A stretch of 64,000 nucleotides of DNA from an uncultured Clostridia bacterium (GTDB taxonomy: Bacteria; Bacillota; Clostridia; TANB77; CAG-508): contig CAKPQH010000008.1 in the NCBI GenBank assembly GCA_934178475.1, positions 6,372-70,371 on the forward strand, written 5' to 3'. Shown piece after piece: positions 43,519 through 52,935 of this stretch. A model generated the notes under the pieces. That model saw nothing but the letters and a program-made list of their open reading frames with translations, made no database searches and was not told where the DNA came from. The stretch's first letter is position 1, and each line of letters starts with the position of its first letter. Position numbers and translations under genes: made by a program.

Positions 43519-44466
43519 TTATATTGTGTTCCCCCTCAAATAATCCTTCGCATTCATCTTCTTTCCATTTTCTCCTTGAATTTCAAGCACTTCAATTATT
43601 CCATCTTTTGCTTTTATATATAATCCTTTTTTGCAATCTGCCAAAACAATATTTCCATTATCTATTTCAGCATATTTAACATCAAATCCTTTTTTATCAA
43701 AATCCTCAAATGTATATGTTTGAACTTTCCAAAATTTTAGTTTTTTATTATTTATAAATGTATAAGCACCCATTATAGGATTTAATCCTCTTACTAAATT
43801 CTTTATTTCTTTTGCAGTTTTATTTTCAAAATCTATTTTTGCAATCTCTTTATTTAGCATTGGTGCTACAGTGTATTTTTCACCTTGTTTAGTTCTAGAA
43901 GCTGTTCCTTTTTCTATATCTTTTATCGTCTGTACTAATAATTTTCCGCCTATTTTAGATAGTCTTTCCCATAATTCTCCTGTTGTTTCATCTTCTCCAA
44001 TTTCAACTTCTTCTTTTAAAATCATATCTCCTGTATCCATACCTTTATCCATATACATTGTTGTAACTCCTGTTGTCTTATCTCCATTTATAACTGCCCA
44101 TTGAATTGGAGCAGCGCCTCTATATTCAGGAAGTATTGAACCATGAACATTTATACAACCATATTTAGGTATATTTAAAATTTCTTCTGGTAATATCTTT
44201 CCATAAGCTACAACACAAATCACATCAGGATTCATTTTCTTTATCTCTTCTATAAATTCTATATTCTTTTTTATTTTCAATGGTTGATATACTTTTAAAT
44301 TCTTCTCTACAGCAAATTCTTTAACAGGTGATGCAATCATTTTCATTCCTCTACCCTTTGGTCTATCGGGATTTGTAACAACACCTATAATATCATATCC
44401 GCTATTATATAAACACTCTAAAGACTCTTTTGCAAAATCTGGTGTCCCCATAAATAAAATTCTCAT
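43519..44466 (-). CDS. fmt: methionyl-tRNA formyltransferase
   Basis: 315 residues. The formyl-transferase domain has MGTPDFA at the start and the catalytic region NVHGSILPEYRGAAPIQWA near 108-126, with D-T-G-D downstream (DTGDMI); the C-terminal OB-like domain binds tRNA. It formylates initiator Met-tRNA. The companion deformylase gene def lies two genes upstream, a common pairing. Confidence 0.97.
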   Translation of the reverse strand: MRILFMGTPDFAKESLECLYNSGYDIIGVVTNPDRPKGRGMKMIASPVKEFAVEKNLKVYQPLKIKKNIEFIEEIKKMNPDVICVVAYGKILPEEILNIPKYGCINVHGSILPEYRGAAPIQWAVINGDKTTGVTTMYMDKGMDTGDMILKEEVEIGEDETTGELWERLSKIGGKLLVQTIKDIEKGTASRTKQGEKYTVAPMLNKEIAKIDFENKTAKEIKNLVRGLNPIMGAYTFINNKKLKFWKVQTYTFEDFDKKGFDVKYAEIDNGNIVLADCKKGLYIKAKDGIIEVLEIQGENGKKMNAKDYLRGNTI

Positions 44467-44487
44467 TGTCTTTCTCCTTTTTATTTT

Positions 44488-45015
44488 TTACTCAAAAAAT
44501 CTTTCTTTAATATCACTTAAATATTCTCCGCTTCCAAGTTCAACTTTATATGTAGGTCTTTCATCATTTTTATTTTTTATATAGCTTTCCTTCCATGCTT
44601 GATTATTAATCATCTTATCAATAAATTTTTTATTATTTTTTCTTTCTCTCATCCTTTTTTCATATTCTTCTTGCAAATTTTCTCCTGCATATACTAAACA
44701 GTATTTAATATTATTCTCAACAATATATTTAAGTAAATGTTTGCTTCCACTTGATATTAAAATAATATTTCCTTTTTTTATTTCTTTTTCTAATATTTTA
44801 ATTGCATATTCTGTTGAATTGTCATTTACAACTTGACCTCTATTTAATTTTCCAAATTCCTTTTCTTCTCTAGTGGCATTTTCTAATCCATATTTATAAT
44901 TTGCTTTAATATCATCTAAATCAATAAATCTATTATCATGTTCTGCTAGATATGTTTTTCCAATTGCAGCTCCACAAACAATTACATTACATCTGTAATA
45001 TTCATTATTTTCCAA
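44488..45015 (-). CDS. P-loop kinase-like protein, function unknown
   Basis: 175 residues. An N-terminal strand-loop NVIVCGAAIGKTYLAEH resembles a Walker A (GxxxxGKT), followed by FIDLDDIKANY (about 30-40) as in small nucleoside or shikimate kinases, and a helical C-terminal region with RMRERKNNKKF, like an arginine-rich lid. It could be a nucleotide or metabolite kinase. The start is a TTG (45015) at 6 bases from GGAGG; no in-frame ATG precedes the P-loop. It sits between def and fmt, which are usually adjacent. Confidence 0.6.
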   Translation of the reverse strand: MENNEYYRCNVIVCGAAIGKTYLAEHDNRFIDLDDIKANYKYGLENATREEKEFGKLNRGQVVNDNSTEYAIKILEKEIKKGNIILISSGSKHLLKYIVENNIKYCLVYAGENLQEEYEKRMRERKNNKKFIDKMINNQAWKESYIKNKNDERPTYKVELGSGEYLSDIKERFFE

Positions 45016-45080
45016 TTAAATCCTCCATCAAATAATAACTATCATAAGTGGCTTTAATTCACTACATAAATTATTTTATT

Positions 45081-45569
45081 CTAGTCTTCCTTTGGTGTTA
45101 TATATTCTAAAGTTCCCTCTATAACTCTGTCTATAAAAAGTATTCCTTCTAAATGGTCGCATTCATGACATACTGCTTGTGCTAATAAATCTTTAGCTTT
45201 TAATTTTTGTTTTTTAGCTTCTCTATCATAAAATTCAACAATAACTTCTGTTGGTCTTATTACTTTTCCATATTCATTAGGAAAACTTAAACATCCTTCA
45301 TCACATTCTTTTTCACCTTTTGTTTTTGTGATTATTGGATTTATTAATACATAAACGCCATTTCCATCATCAACATCAATTACAATAACTCTTTTTAATA
45401 CTCCAACTTGAACAGCAGCTAGTCCCACTCCATTGCTGGTATGCATTGTTTCTATCATATCATCAATTAAATCTTGAATTTTTTCTCCTGTTATATCATC
45501 TATTGCAACTTCTCTTGATTTTTTTCTAAGTATCTCATCTTTTTGTTCTCTTATTTGTCTTAATGCCAT
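45081..45569 (-). CDS. def: peptide deformylase
   Basis: 162 residues. All three metal-site motifs are present: GVGLAAVQVG (about 48-57), ECDEGCLSFP (about 88-97) and the HECDH zinc motif (about 134-138). It removes the formyl group from nascent proteins. It follows priA by 14 bases in the addA-priA-def-fmt group. Confidence 0.97.
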   Translation of the reverse strand: MALRQIREQKDEILRKKSREVAIDDITGEKIQDLIDDMIETMHTSNGVGLAAVQVGVLKRVIVIDVDDGNGVYVLINPIITKTKGEKECDEGCLSFPNEYGKVIRPTEVIVEFYDREAKKQKLKAKDLLAQAVCHECDHLEGILFIDRVIEGTLEYITPKED

Positions 45570-45583
45570 TTATCTCATCCTTT

Positions 45584-47806
45584 CTACATCATATTATTTG
45601 GGTTTATATCTACTACAATTTTAGTCTTTCTCATATTTTTTTGATATAAATTATGTAAGCATTTATTTATAATAACATTTATTTCATCTGTCACCTTTCC
45701 TTTTGCAATAATTCTCCATCTGTATTTGTTTTGAATTTTATCTATAGGAGCAGGCATCGGTTTATATATATTGATTCCATATTTTTCTAAATTAACTTTA
45801 AACATTTTATAAACATATTCACTTACTTTTTTTATTTCTTCTTCATCTTCTCCTGTAAAGCCCACAACTATTATATCGCAAAATGGAGGATATTTCAACT
45901 GTTGCCTAAGTTTGATTTCTGTTTCATAAAACAAATCATAATTTTGCTTCTGTGCAAATTCTATAGTGAAACTATCTGGGTTATAAGTTTGAATTATAAC
46001 TTTTCCCTCCAAATTTTCTCTACCTGCTCTTCCTGCTACTTGAGTAAGTATTTGAAAAGTTTTCTCATTTGCTCTGTAATCATCTATATTAAGTGAACCA
46101 TCTGCTGCAATAACTCCTACTAAAGTAACTTTTGGAAAATGATGTCCTTTAACAACCATTTGAGTTCCTATTAAAACATCAATATCTTCATTTTTAAATT
46201 TATTTAATATATCTTCATATGAATTCTTTTTAGTAACTGTATCAATATCCATTCTTATTGTTTTAGCATTAGGAAATATTTTATTTATTTCTTGTTCTAA
46301 TTTTTGAGTTCCTGTTCCAAAATATCTGATTTTTGGACTTCCACAACTTGGACAATTTGATACAGGATTTTCTTCATGTCCGCAGTAATGACATTTTAAT
46401 ATATTTTTATATTTATGATAAGTTAAACTTATATTGCAATTTGGACATTTCATAGTATATCCACACTCTCTGCACATAATAAATGTCGAATATCCTCTTC
46501 TATTTAAAAATAAAATTGTCTGCTTTTTATTTTTTAGATTATTTTCCATTTCCTCATATAAACTTCTACTAAGCATTGATCTATTTCCAATAGCAAGTTC
46601 ATATTTTAAATCTATAATCTCAACTTTCGGTAATTTAGAATTATTAGCTCTCTTTTTAAGTTCTAATAATTTTATTTTTCCATTTGTTGCTCTATAAAAA
46701 GTATTTATGTCAGGAGTTGCACTTCCTAAAAGTAAAACTGCATTTTCTTTTTCTACGATCTTTTTTGCAATTTCCTTGGCATCATACCTAGGAGAGGAAT
46801 CAGATTTGTATGAAGAATCATGTTCTTCATCTATAATAACAATTCCTAAATTTTGAATTGGTGCAAATATTGCAGATCTCGCACCTATTACAATTTTAGC
46901 TCTTCCCTCTTTTATTCGTATCCATTCATCATGTCTTTCTCCTATGCTTAATTTACTATGTAAAACTGCAATTTTTTCTTTTCCAAATCTTCCCATAAAT
47001 CTATCAATCATTTGAGGCGTTAGTGATATTTCCGGAACTAATACAATTGCTGTCTGCTTACTATTTATAACCTTTTCTATTAATTGAAGATATATTTCCG
47101 TTTTTCCAGAACCAGTTATTCCATATAATAAAAATTCGTCAAAAACTTTTTCATCTATTGATTTGGATATCTCATTATATACTTTTATTTGTTCATCATT
47201 AAATACTAACTTTTCATTTTTACTGATATTTTTTAATGCCAAAGGATTTCTATCAACTTTTTCATCTTGAATTCTTAAAAATCCTTTTTCTACTAATCCA
47301 TTTATAGTTGATCGTGAGCACTCTGTAAAATCCTTTATTTCTGATATGGTACACCCTTCATTTTTCATAATAAATGAAAGTACTTTTTTTTGTTTTTCGC
47401 CTCTTAATTTTTCAATATCTATCTTTTCTTTTTCTATATTTAAATATACAAATTCTAATGTTTTATCCGTTATTCTCTTTTCTTTGCTTTTACTTCTTGT
47501 TCCTGGAGTTAACATTAATTTTATGCATTCTGATACATTACAAAAATACTTTCTAGCCATCCATCTAGCTAACTCTATTCTATCTTTACTTAAATTTTCT
47601 TCTAATCCCGCAATTTCTTTAACTTCAAAATCTGTTTTCTCTTTGATTTTTATAACATATCCTTCTTCCAATGTCTTAAAATTAGCAAAAGGAACCAATA
47701 CCTTACTTCCTTCAGTTATTATATCTTCTAAATCAGTAGGTATTTTGTAATCAAATTTTCTATTCAATTTTTTTGCATTACTATTTATGATTACTTCTGC
47801 TATCAT
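45584..47806 (-). CDS. priA: primosomal replication protein N' (PriA helicase)
   Basis: 740 residues. N-terminal 3'-DNA-binding domain (about 1-100), helicase core with Walker A YGITGSGKTEIYL near 230 and the DEEH box IIDEEHDSSYKSD, then a zinc-binding region with CRECGYTMKCPNCN, CHYCG and CPSCG (about 440-500), and motifs V-VI with ITQVAGRAGR. It restarts stalled replication forks. Full length; second gene before def in the group. Confidence 0.97.
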   Translation of the reverse strand: MIAEVIINSNAKKLNRKFDYKIPTDLEDIITEGSKVLVPFANFKTLEEGYVIKIKEKTDFEVKEIAGLEENLSKDRIELARWMARKYFCNVSECIKLMLTPGTRSKSKEKRITDKTLEFVYLNIEKEKIDIEKLRGEKQKKVLSFIMKNEGCTISEIKDFTECSRSTINGLVEKGFLRIQDEKVDRNPLALKNISKNEKLVFNDEQIKVYNEISKSIDEKVFDEFLLYGITGSGKTEIYLQLIEKVINSKQTAIVLVPEISLTPQMIDRFMGRFGKEKIAVLHSKLSIGERHDEWIRIKEGRAKIVIGARSAIFAPIQNLGIVIIDEEHDSSYKSDSSPRYDAKEIAKKIVEKENAVLLLGSATPDINTFYRATNGKIKLLELKKRANNSKLPKVEIIDLKYELAIGNRSMLSRSLYEEMENNLKNKKQTILFLNRRGYSTFIMCRECGYTMKCPNCNISLTYHKYKNILKCHYCGHEENPVSNCPSCGSPKIRYFGTGTQKLEQEINKIFPNAKTIRMDIDTVTKKNSYEDILNKFKNEDIDVLIGTQMVVKGHHFPKVTLVGVIAADGSLNIDDYRANEKTFQILTQVAGRAGRENLEGKVIIQTYNPDSFTIEFAQKQNYDLFYETEIKLRQQLKYPPFCDIIVVGFTGEDEEEIKKVSEYVYKMFKVNLEKYGINIYKPMPAPIDKIQNKYRWRIIAKGKVTDEINVIINKCLHNLYQKNMRKTKIVVDINPNNMM

Positions 47807-47819
47807 TTCTATCTCCTTT

Positions 47820-48407
47820 TTACATTATTGGATGTCTATATATTAAACTTATAATTACATCTATCATAATAAGTATAAACAAACTTATACATATTATATT
47901 ACTCATTTTCTTACTAATTTTATTTTCAAATTTTTCTAATGTTGGTTCAACCCAATATATCAACATTAGTCCACCTATTGCAAAACTTACAACAGATCTT
48001 AAACATACATATCCACTTATATTCAAAAATAACCCATTATAATCCCATAAATGTATCTTCCATATTTTTTCTAATTCTAATCCTGTAATATATTCTACAA
48101 CACCTGTAAGAATCATTGCTGATATAAAAAATATAACTGGTTTATTTTTTACTTTTTCTAATAAAAGACTCATGAATACAGCTCCAAATCCGTATACTGG
48201 TAAATATGGGCCATAAAAAAATCCATTATTTCTAAGAACTCCTTCTGTTACTTTGTAAAATATAAGTTCATAAAACCAACCTATTATTGCTCCTATGGCA
48301 AAAATATAAAATACTGTATTTATACTTATTTTTCTTTTTTCTTCTTTTAATTCACATTCATTATAATTTTCAATTATTTCTTCATTTTCTATTTCTTTTA
48401 TTTCCAT
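47820..48407 (-). CDS. CmpB-like putative ABC-type membrane protein (PF06541 type)
   Basis: 195 residues with five or so membrane helices after a charged N-terminal tail. The pattern GWFYELIFY, then GFFYGPYLPVYGFGA, VVEYITG and WDYNG is characteristic of the putative ABC transporter type IV (CmpB) family, whose real function is unknown. It is encoded between addA (16 bases) and priA (13 bases) and translated with them. Confidence 0.8.
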   Translation of the reverse strand: MEIKEIENEEIIENYNECELKEEKRKISINTVFYIFAIGAIIGWFYELIFYKVTEGVLRNNGFFYGPYLPVYGFGAVFMSLLLEKVKNKPVIFFISAMILTGVVEYITGLELEKIWKIHLWDYNGLFLNISGYVCLRSVVSFAIGGLMLIYWVEPTLEKFENKISKKMSNIICISLFILIMIDVIISLIYRHPIM

Positions 48408-48423
48408 GTATAATCCCCATCTA

Positions 48424-51400
48424 TTACAATATTTCTAAAGCTTTTCCAATATATACTGAATAAATATATACTTTATCTACTTTTTTGTTTAAAGCATTCT
48501 CTAAAGCTTCTTTGTATAACATCAATTGTTTTCTATGTTTCTCTATTAAATTACTTTCTTCTCCTTTTGGAACATAATCTGTTTTATAATCTAAAAGTAT
48601 TAAGTTTCCATCTTTATCTATATAGTATAAATCAATTATTCCTTGTACTAATATATTTTCATATACATCATTTTTATATATTATATTTGCAGGCACATTT
48701 ATATAGAAAGGTTCTTCCTTATGAATTTCTTTTGCCAATTTTAATTCTTCCCATATATTTGTTTTAGTAAATTCATATATTTTTAAAGGATTTATACTTT
48801 CTGCTTCCTTTTCTGTTATCATTTCCTTTTCTCTTAAATCTTCTATCATATTTTTTATATCATCTAAAGAATAATTTTTATTTATATCTAGACATTTCAT
48901 ACACAAATGAACTAAAGTTCCTTTTTTAGATGGTGTTATTTCTTCTATATTATTTTTTAAAAATTTCGGTATATTAAATTTTATTTTTTCATTATTCTCA
49001 TCTTCTACTCTGTCTATTTCTGTATCGTTATTGATTTCAATATTTAACTTATTCTTATCTTCACTTATAATAGCCGTTACAGATGTTTTTGTTGGAATAT
49101 TTATATAATCTTTATATTTATATTCAAAATCTAAATTCTCTTTTTCTTCAATCTTCTTTTCTTTTTCATCGCTTTCTTCTTCAAATACTTCTTCTTTTAT
49201 TACATCTTCTTTATTATATATATTTAATATGCTTAAATCTTTCATTTCTTCTTTATTATACTCATTTACTAATAAGATCCAATCCAAATAATTTTTATAT
49301 TTTTTTATTAAAATAGGATTTATTTTATCATTTTCTTTTTTATAGATTTCTACCATTTCTTGCATTTTTTCATATGATTTACTATAATCTTTATTTACAC
49401 CTGTAATATATAATTTTTCTTTTGCTCTGGTTAAAGCAACATATAAAATTCTCATTTCTTCAGATAAAATTTCGTCATGTAATTTGTTTCTTAATGCCTG
49501 TTTGGTTAATGTATCATATTTTATCTGCATATCATAGTCAATATATTTTACTCCTATTCCTATATCTTGATGTAATAAAATATCTTTATTTATATCCATC
49601 ATGTTAAAATTCGAATTTGCACTTGATAAAAATACTATTGGAAATTCCAAACCTTTACTCTTATGGATACTCATTATTCTAACAACATCTTCGTTTTCTC
49701 CAATAAGCTTTGCAGCACTTAAATCTCCACTTCCTATATGAATCTTTTCTATAAAATTGATAAAATTGAACAATCCCTTAAAACTTGCTGTTTCATATTG
49801 TTTTGCTCTTTCAAATAACATTTTTAAATTTGCTTGTCTTAATTGCCCATTTGGAAGATTACCGCATATTTCGTAAAATCCTGATTCTTCATATATATTC
49901 CAGATAAGTTCGTCTAAAGCAAGATATTCGTTTTCTTCTCTCCATTTTTTTATTTGCATTAGAAAATTATCAATTTTCTTTTTTAAGCTATCACTTACAG
50001 ATAATTTAGACTTTATAAGAGTAGTGTAAAAATCACTTTGTTTATCTGTTAATCTTATTTCTACTAACTCATCATCTGTAAAATTATAAATTGGTGATTT
50101 AAGTACCATTGCAAGAGGTATATCTTGCATAGGATTATCTATTATTTTTAAAAGTGACATTATAGTTTGGATTTCATATGATGATATATATTCTTGTGTA
50201 CTATCTGAAAATACTGGAATATTTTGATTTATTAGCTCTTTTTCAAAAATAGGTGCCTTTAATTTTGTACTTCTAAGTAATATTACAATGTCTTTATACT
50301 TTATATCTCTAAACATTTTTTTCTTATTATCATATATTTGAAATTTACTTCTTATTAGTTCTTTTATCTTTTTAACAACAAGCTTTGCTTCAATCTCAAT
50401 ATTTTCAATTACAACAAATTCCTCTTGTTGCTCATCTACATTTTCTATATTGTCATTTATATCTATATTTTTATTTTCATCACTATCAGATATTTCTTTA
50501 TCATCACTTAAATTTATTATATCAATTTCTGTTTTTAAACTTTGTTCTTGTTTTGATTCGAATTCAGCTCCTAAATTCAAAAATTCATCTATACTATATT
50601 CTATCTCTCCTAATTTTTCGCTCATTATATTTTTGAAAATAATATTTGTAAAATCTAAAACATTTAATCTACTTCTAAAGTTTTTAAATAATTTTATTTT
50701 CATTCCATTTTCATCTATTTTATCTGCATAATTCACATTTTCTAAACCATAATTTTTATATTTTTTTAAAAATAAATCTGGAACTGCTTGTCTAAATTTA
50801 TATATACTTTGTTTTACATCTCCCACCATATATATATTGTTTCCATTTGATATAGATGTTAGAATATACTCTTGTACTAAATTACTGTCTTGATATTCAT
50901 CTATTGCTATCTCTTTGAATTTCTTTTTATATTTTTCAGCAACTAAATCTTTAGATAAAATTTGAAGTGCAAAATGTTCTATATCACTAAAATCTACTAT
51001 ATTTTTATCTTTCTTTTTTTTAGAAAAGGCCTTGCCAAAATCTAATATTAAATTTTCTAGTTTAATCGAAATTTCATACATTTCTTTTATATCTATATTT
51101 GCTTCTTCTGAATTAGAGGTAAATACCTTTTCAAGCTTTGCTTTTAATTTCTTTTTTACTGTATCTCTTATTTTTTTTGCTTTTTCTTTTTCTTCTGAAA
51201 CTACTTTTAAAGTTGGCCATTTTATATATTCTATACTATTAGCTAAAGTATATGCTTTATCCCATGAATCTAAATTTACTAATATTGTTTCCATAGATGT
51301 TATATCTGCTCTATACACTTGTGACAATTTTTCTAGCTCGTTATCCACTGAAAGTCTTAACTCTTCTGCTTTTAATGTTTTTATATCATCTATTAGTTCC

Positions 51401-52068
51401 TCTTTTACATCTTCTAATAAAATCTTTCCCCATATTGTTTTTGAAAAATCCTGATTAATTTCTTTTATATTAAATTTTTCTATTTGTTTTTCAATCCACT
51501 CTTCAGGAAAAGGACTTGATTCTATATATGTGTATATTTTAAGTACTAATTCTTTTAATGGAGTATCATCTCTATAACTTGTATATGTTTTTATTAATTT
51601 TTCAAAATCTTTATCTTCACTTTCGTATTTTTCTTCAAAAATTTCTTCAAGAACTTCTTGTTTCAATAATTCTATTTCTGGTGTATCTGCTATTCTAAAA
51701 TTAGGAGATATATCAAGTTCATAAAAGTTATTATGTATAACATCTAAACAGAAAGAATCTATTGTACATATGTTAGCTTTATTTAATAATGTTATCTGTC
51801 TTCTAAGATTATCTTGCTCTCTTTCATCTTCTATTTCATCAATTTTCTTATATAAAGCATTTAATATTCTTTCTCTCATTTCTGCAGCTGCTGCATTTGT
51901 AAATGTAACAACTAATAATCTATCAATATCTATTTTCTCATTAATTATTTTATTTATTATTCTTTCGACCAAAACAGCTGTCTTTCCACTTCCTGCAGCT
52001 GCTGCAACTAATATATTACTTTTATTTTCATATATTGCTTTTTGTTGTTCTGGAGTCCAATTTGGCAT
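48424..52068 (-). CDS. addA: helicase-nuclease subunit AddA
   Basis: 1214 residues. UvrD-type superfamily 1 helicase with Walker A AAAGSGKTAVLVERI (about 22-36), DEYQDSN box near 390 and RVMSIHKSKGLEFP near 800, followed by a RecB-type nuclease domain at the C-terminus with GIIDLYYIDKDG and LLDYKTDYV (about 1150-1175). With AddB it processes double-strand breaks for RecA loading. addB normally lies immediately upstream, but here the upstream region is a promoter and an unrelated plus-strand gene, so addB must be elsewhere or missing. Confidence 0.96.
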   Translation of the reverse strand: MPNWTPEQQKAIYENKSNILVAAAAGSGKTAVLVERIINKIINEKIDIDRLLVVTFTNAAAAEMRERILNALYKKIDEIEDEREQDNLRRQITLLNKANICTIDSFCLDVIHNNFYELDISPNFRIADTPEIELLKQEVLEEIFEEKYESEDKDFEKLIKTYTSYRDDTPLKELVLKIYTYIESSPFPEEWIEKQIEKFNIKEINQDFSKTIWGKILLEDVKEELIDDIKTLKAEELRLSVDNELEKLSQVYRADITSMETILVNLDSWDKAYTLANSIEYIKWPTLKVVSEEKEKAKKIRDTVKKKLKAKLEKVFTSNSEEANIDIKEMYEISIKLENLILDFGKAFSKKKKDKNIVDFSDIEHFALQILSKDLVAEKYKKKFKEIAIDEYQDSNLVQEYILTSISNGNNIYMVGDVKQSIYKFRQAVPDLFLKKYKNYGLENVNYADKIDENGMKIKLFKNFRSRLNVLDFTNIIFKNIMSEKLGEIEYSIDEFLNLGAEFESKQEQSLKTEIDIINLSDDKEISDSDENKNIDINDNIENVDEQQEEFVVIENIEIEAKLVVKKIKELIRSKFQIYDNKKKMFRDIKYKDIVILLRSTKLKAPIFEKELINQNIPVFSDSTQEYISSYEIQTIMSLLKIIDNPMQDIPLAMVLKSPIYNFTDDELVEIRLTDKQSDFYTTLIKSKLSVSDSLKKKIDNFLMQIKKWREENEYLALDELIWNIYEESGFYEICGNLPNGQLRQANLKMLFERAKQYETASFKGLFNFINFIEKIHIGSGDLSAAKLIGENEDVVRIMSIHKSKGLEFPIVFLSSANSNFNMMDINKDILLHQDIGIGVKYIDYDMQIKYDTLTKQALRNKLHDEILSEEMRILYVALTRAKEKLYITGVNKDYSKSYEKMQEMVEIYKKENDKINPILIKKYKNYLDWILLVNEYNKEEMKDLSILNIYNKEDVIKEEVFEEESDEKEKKIEEKENLDFEYKYKDYINIPTKTSVTAIISEDKNKLNIEINNDTEIDRVEDENNEKIKFNIPKFLKNNIEEITPSKKGTLVHLCMKCLDINKNYSLDDIKNMIEDLREKEMITEKEAESINPLKIYEFTKTNIWEELKLAKEIHKEEPFYINVPANIIYKNDVYENILVQGIIDLYYIDKDGNLILLDYKTDYVPKGEESNLIEKHRKQLMLYKEALENALNKKVDKVYIYSVYIGKALEIL

Positions 52069-52097
52069 AACAAATCTCCTTATAAATCTTTTTAGTT

Positions 52098-52126
52098 ATT
52101 ATATTATGTTTTGACATTTTTTTCAA
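52098..52126 (-). promoter_or_regulatory. promoter of the addA operon
   Basis: On minus: TTGAAA (52121-52126), 17-bp spacer, TATAAT (52098-52103). Confidence 0.75.
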
Positions 52127-52152
52127 TTATTTTATTCAAAAATCCAACAAAT

Positions 52153-52181
52153 TTGAAGTTTGACATTATTTATGGTATAAT
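52153..52181 (+). promoter_or_regulatory. promoter of the 174-residue membrane protein gene
   Basis: TTGAAG (52153-52158), 17-bp spacer, TATAAT (52176-52181) with TG two bases upstream. It is divergent from the addA promoter. Confidence 0.75.
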
Positions 52182-52187
52182 ATAGGT

Positions 52188-52228
52188 GTAGGTCGTATAT
52201 TCGACTACAACCGATTTCGCCCATCGGT
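52188..52228 (+). promoter_or_regulatory. two stem-loops in the 5' leader
   Basis: Hairpin 1: GTAGGTCG / CGACTAC (52188-52195 and 52202-52208, one bulge). Hairpin 2: ACCGAT / ATCGGT (52210-52215 and 52223-52228, loop TTCGCCC). They start at the predicted transcript 5' end, stand out by GC content and could stabilise the mRNA or bind a regulator. No known riboswitch class is recognised. Confidence 0.5.
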
Positions 52229-52262
52229 GCAAAAAATAAATTAAAAAAAGAGGTAATTTTAA

Positions 52263-52787
52263 ATGAAAAATTTAAGCAAAAAACTTTACGTGGCAACAAC
52301 AGCAATCGCAGTAATTGCGATTTCATGGTACCTTTTGAAAGCATTCAGCTTTCTTACTGCTTGGTGGGCTCTGCCTACTACAGCTCTTGTAACTGGAATT
52401 TTTGCAGCAGTGCTTCCGTTTATTCTTAGACGGTTTTCTGCACCATTTGCAATCATTTCAACTGGTTTAAGCTTACTTATTATTCAAATAATGGGTAACT
52501 TTATCAGCACAACAAACACAGTAGCTTTATTTATAGTTATTTTTGCAATAGCAATTATTACAGAAATCGCTACAAATAGTTCGCTACATTTAGGTTCACT
52601 CATCTTAGATGCTTTGCTTAGCTTATTAGCCGCTTGGTTAATAATTTACTTTAGTAAAGCATTGGCAACAGTTATAACATTGTTTATCTGTTACCTGCTC
52701 ATTATATTGGTAGACTTCGACTTTAGATTTACCATTAAGAGCAGAAAAACCGTTGAACCGGTAGAGTCAGATAATACCGTAGAGTAA
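52263..52787 (+). CDS. polytopic membrane protein, unknown function
   Basis: 174 residues with five or six hydrophobic helices (about 8-28, 33-56, 60-80, 84-105, 112-150) and a short acidic C-terminal tail ending EPVESDNTVE. The family is not recognised. Codon use is visibly richer in G and C (for example GTG, CTG, CCG, GCG, ATC) than in neighbouring genes, hinting at horizontal acquisition. Start ATG follows AGAGGTAA. It has a private promoter, a structured leader and a terminator. Confidence 0.75.
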   Translation: MKNLSKKLYVATTAIAVIAISWYLLKAFSFLTAWWALPTTALVTGIFAAVLPFILRRFSAPFAIISTGLSLLIIQIMGNFISTTNTVALFIVIFAIAIITEIATNSSLHLGSLILDALLSLLAAWLIIYFSKALATVITLFICYLLIILVDFDFRFTIKSRKTVEPVESDNTVE

Positions 52788-52824
52788 GTTCTAGGGCGAA
52801 AGAATTTATTCGAATCTCGATAAA

Positions 52825-52860
52825 AGCTACATAATCATTCGATTATGTAGCTCTTATTTT
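52825..52860 (+). terminator. terminator of the 174-residue membrane protein gene
   Basis: Perfect 12-bp stem AGCTACATAATC / GATTATGTAGCT with loop ATTC, then a T-rich tract. Confidence 0.9.
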
Positions 52861-52935
52861 TTATTTATTTTTAGATTGCTTTTCTCATTCATTTTATTAT
52901 TAATTTATCATCTGTATTGTTCTAAACATCCAGTT

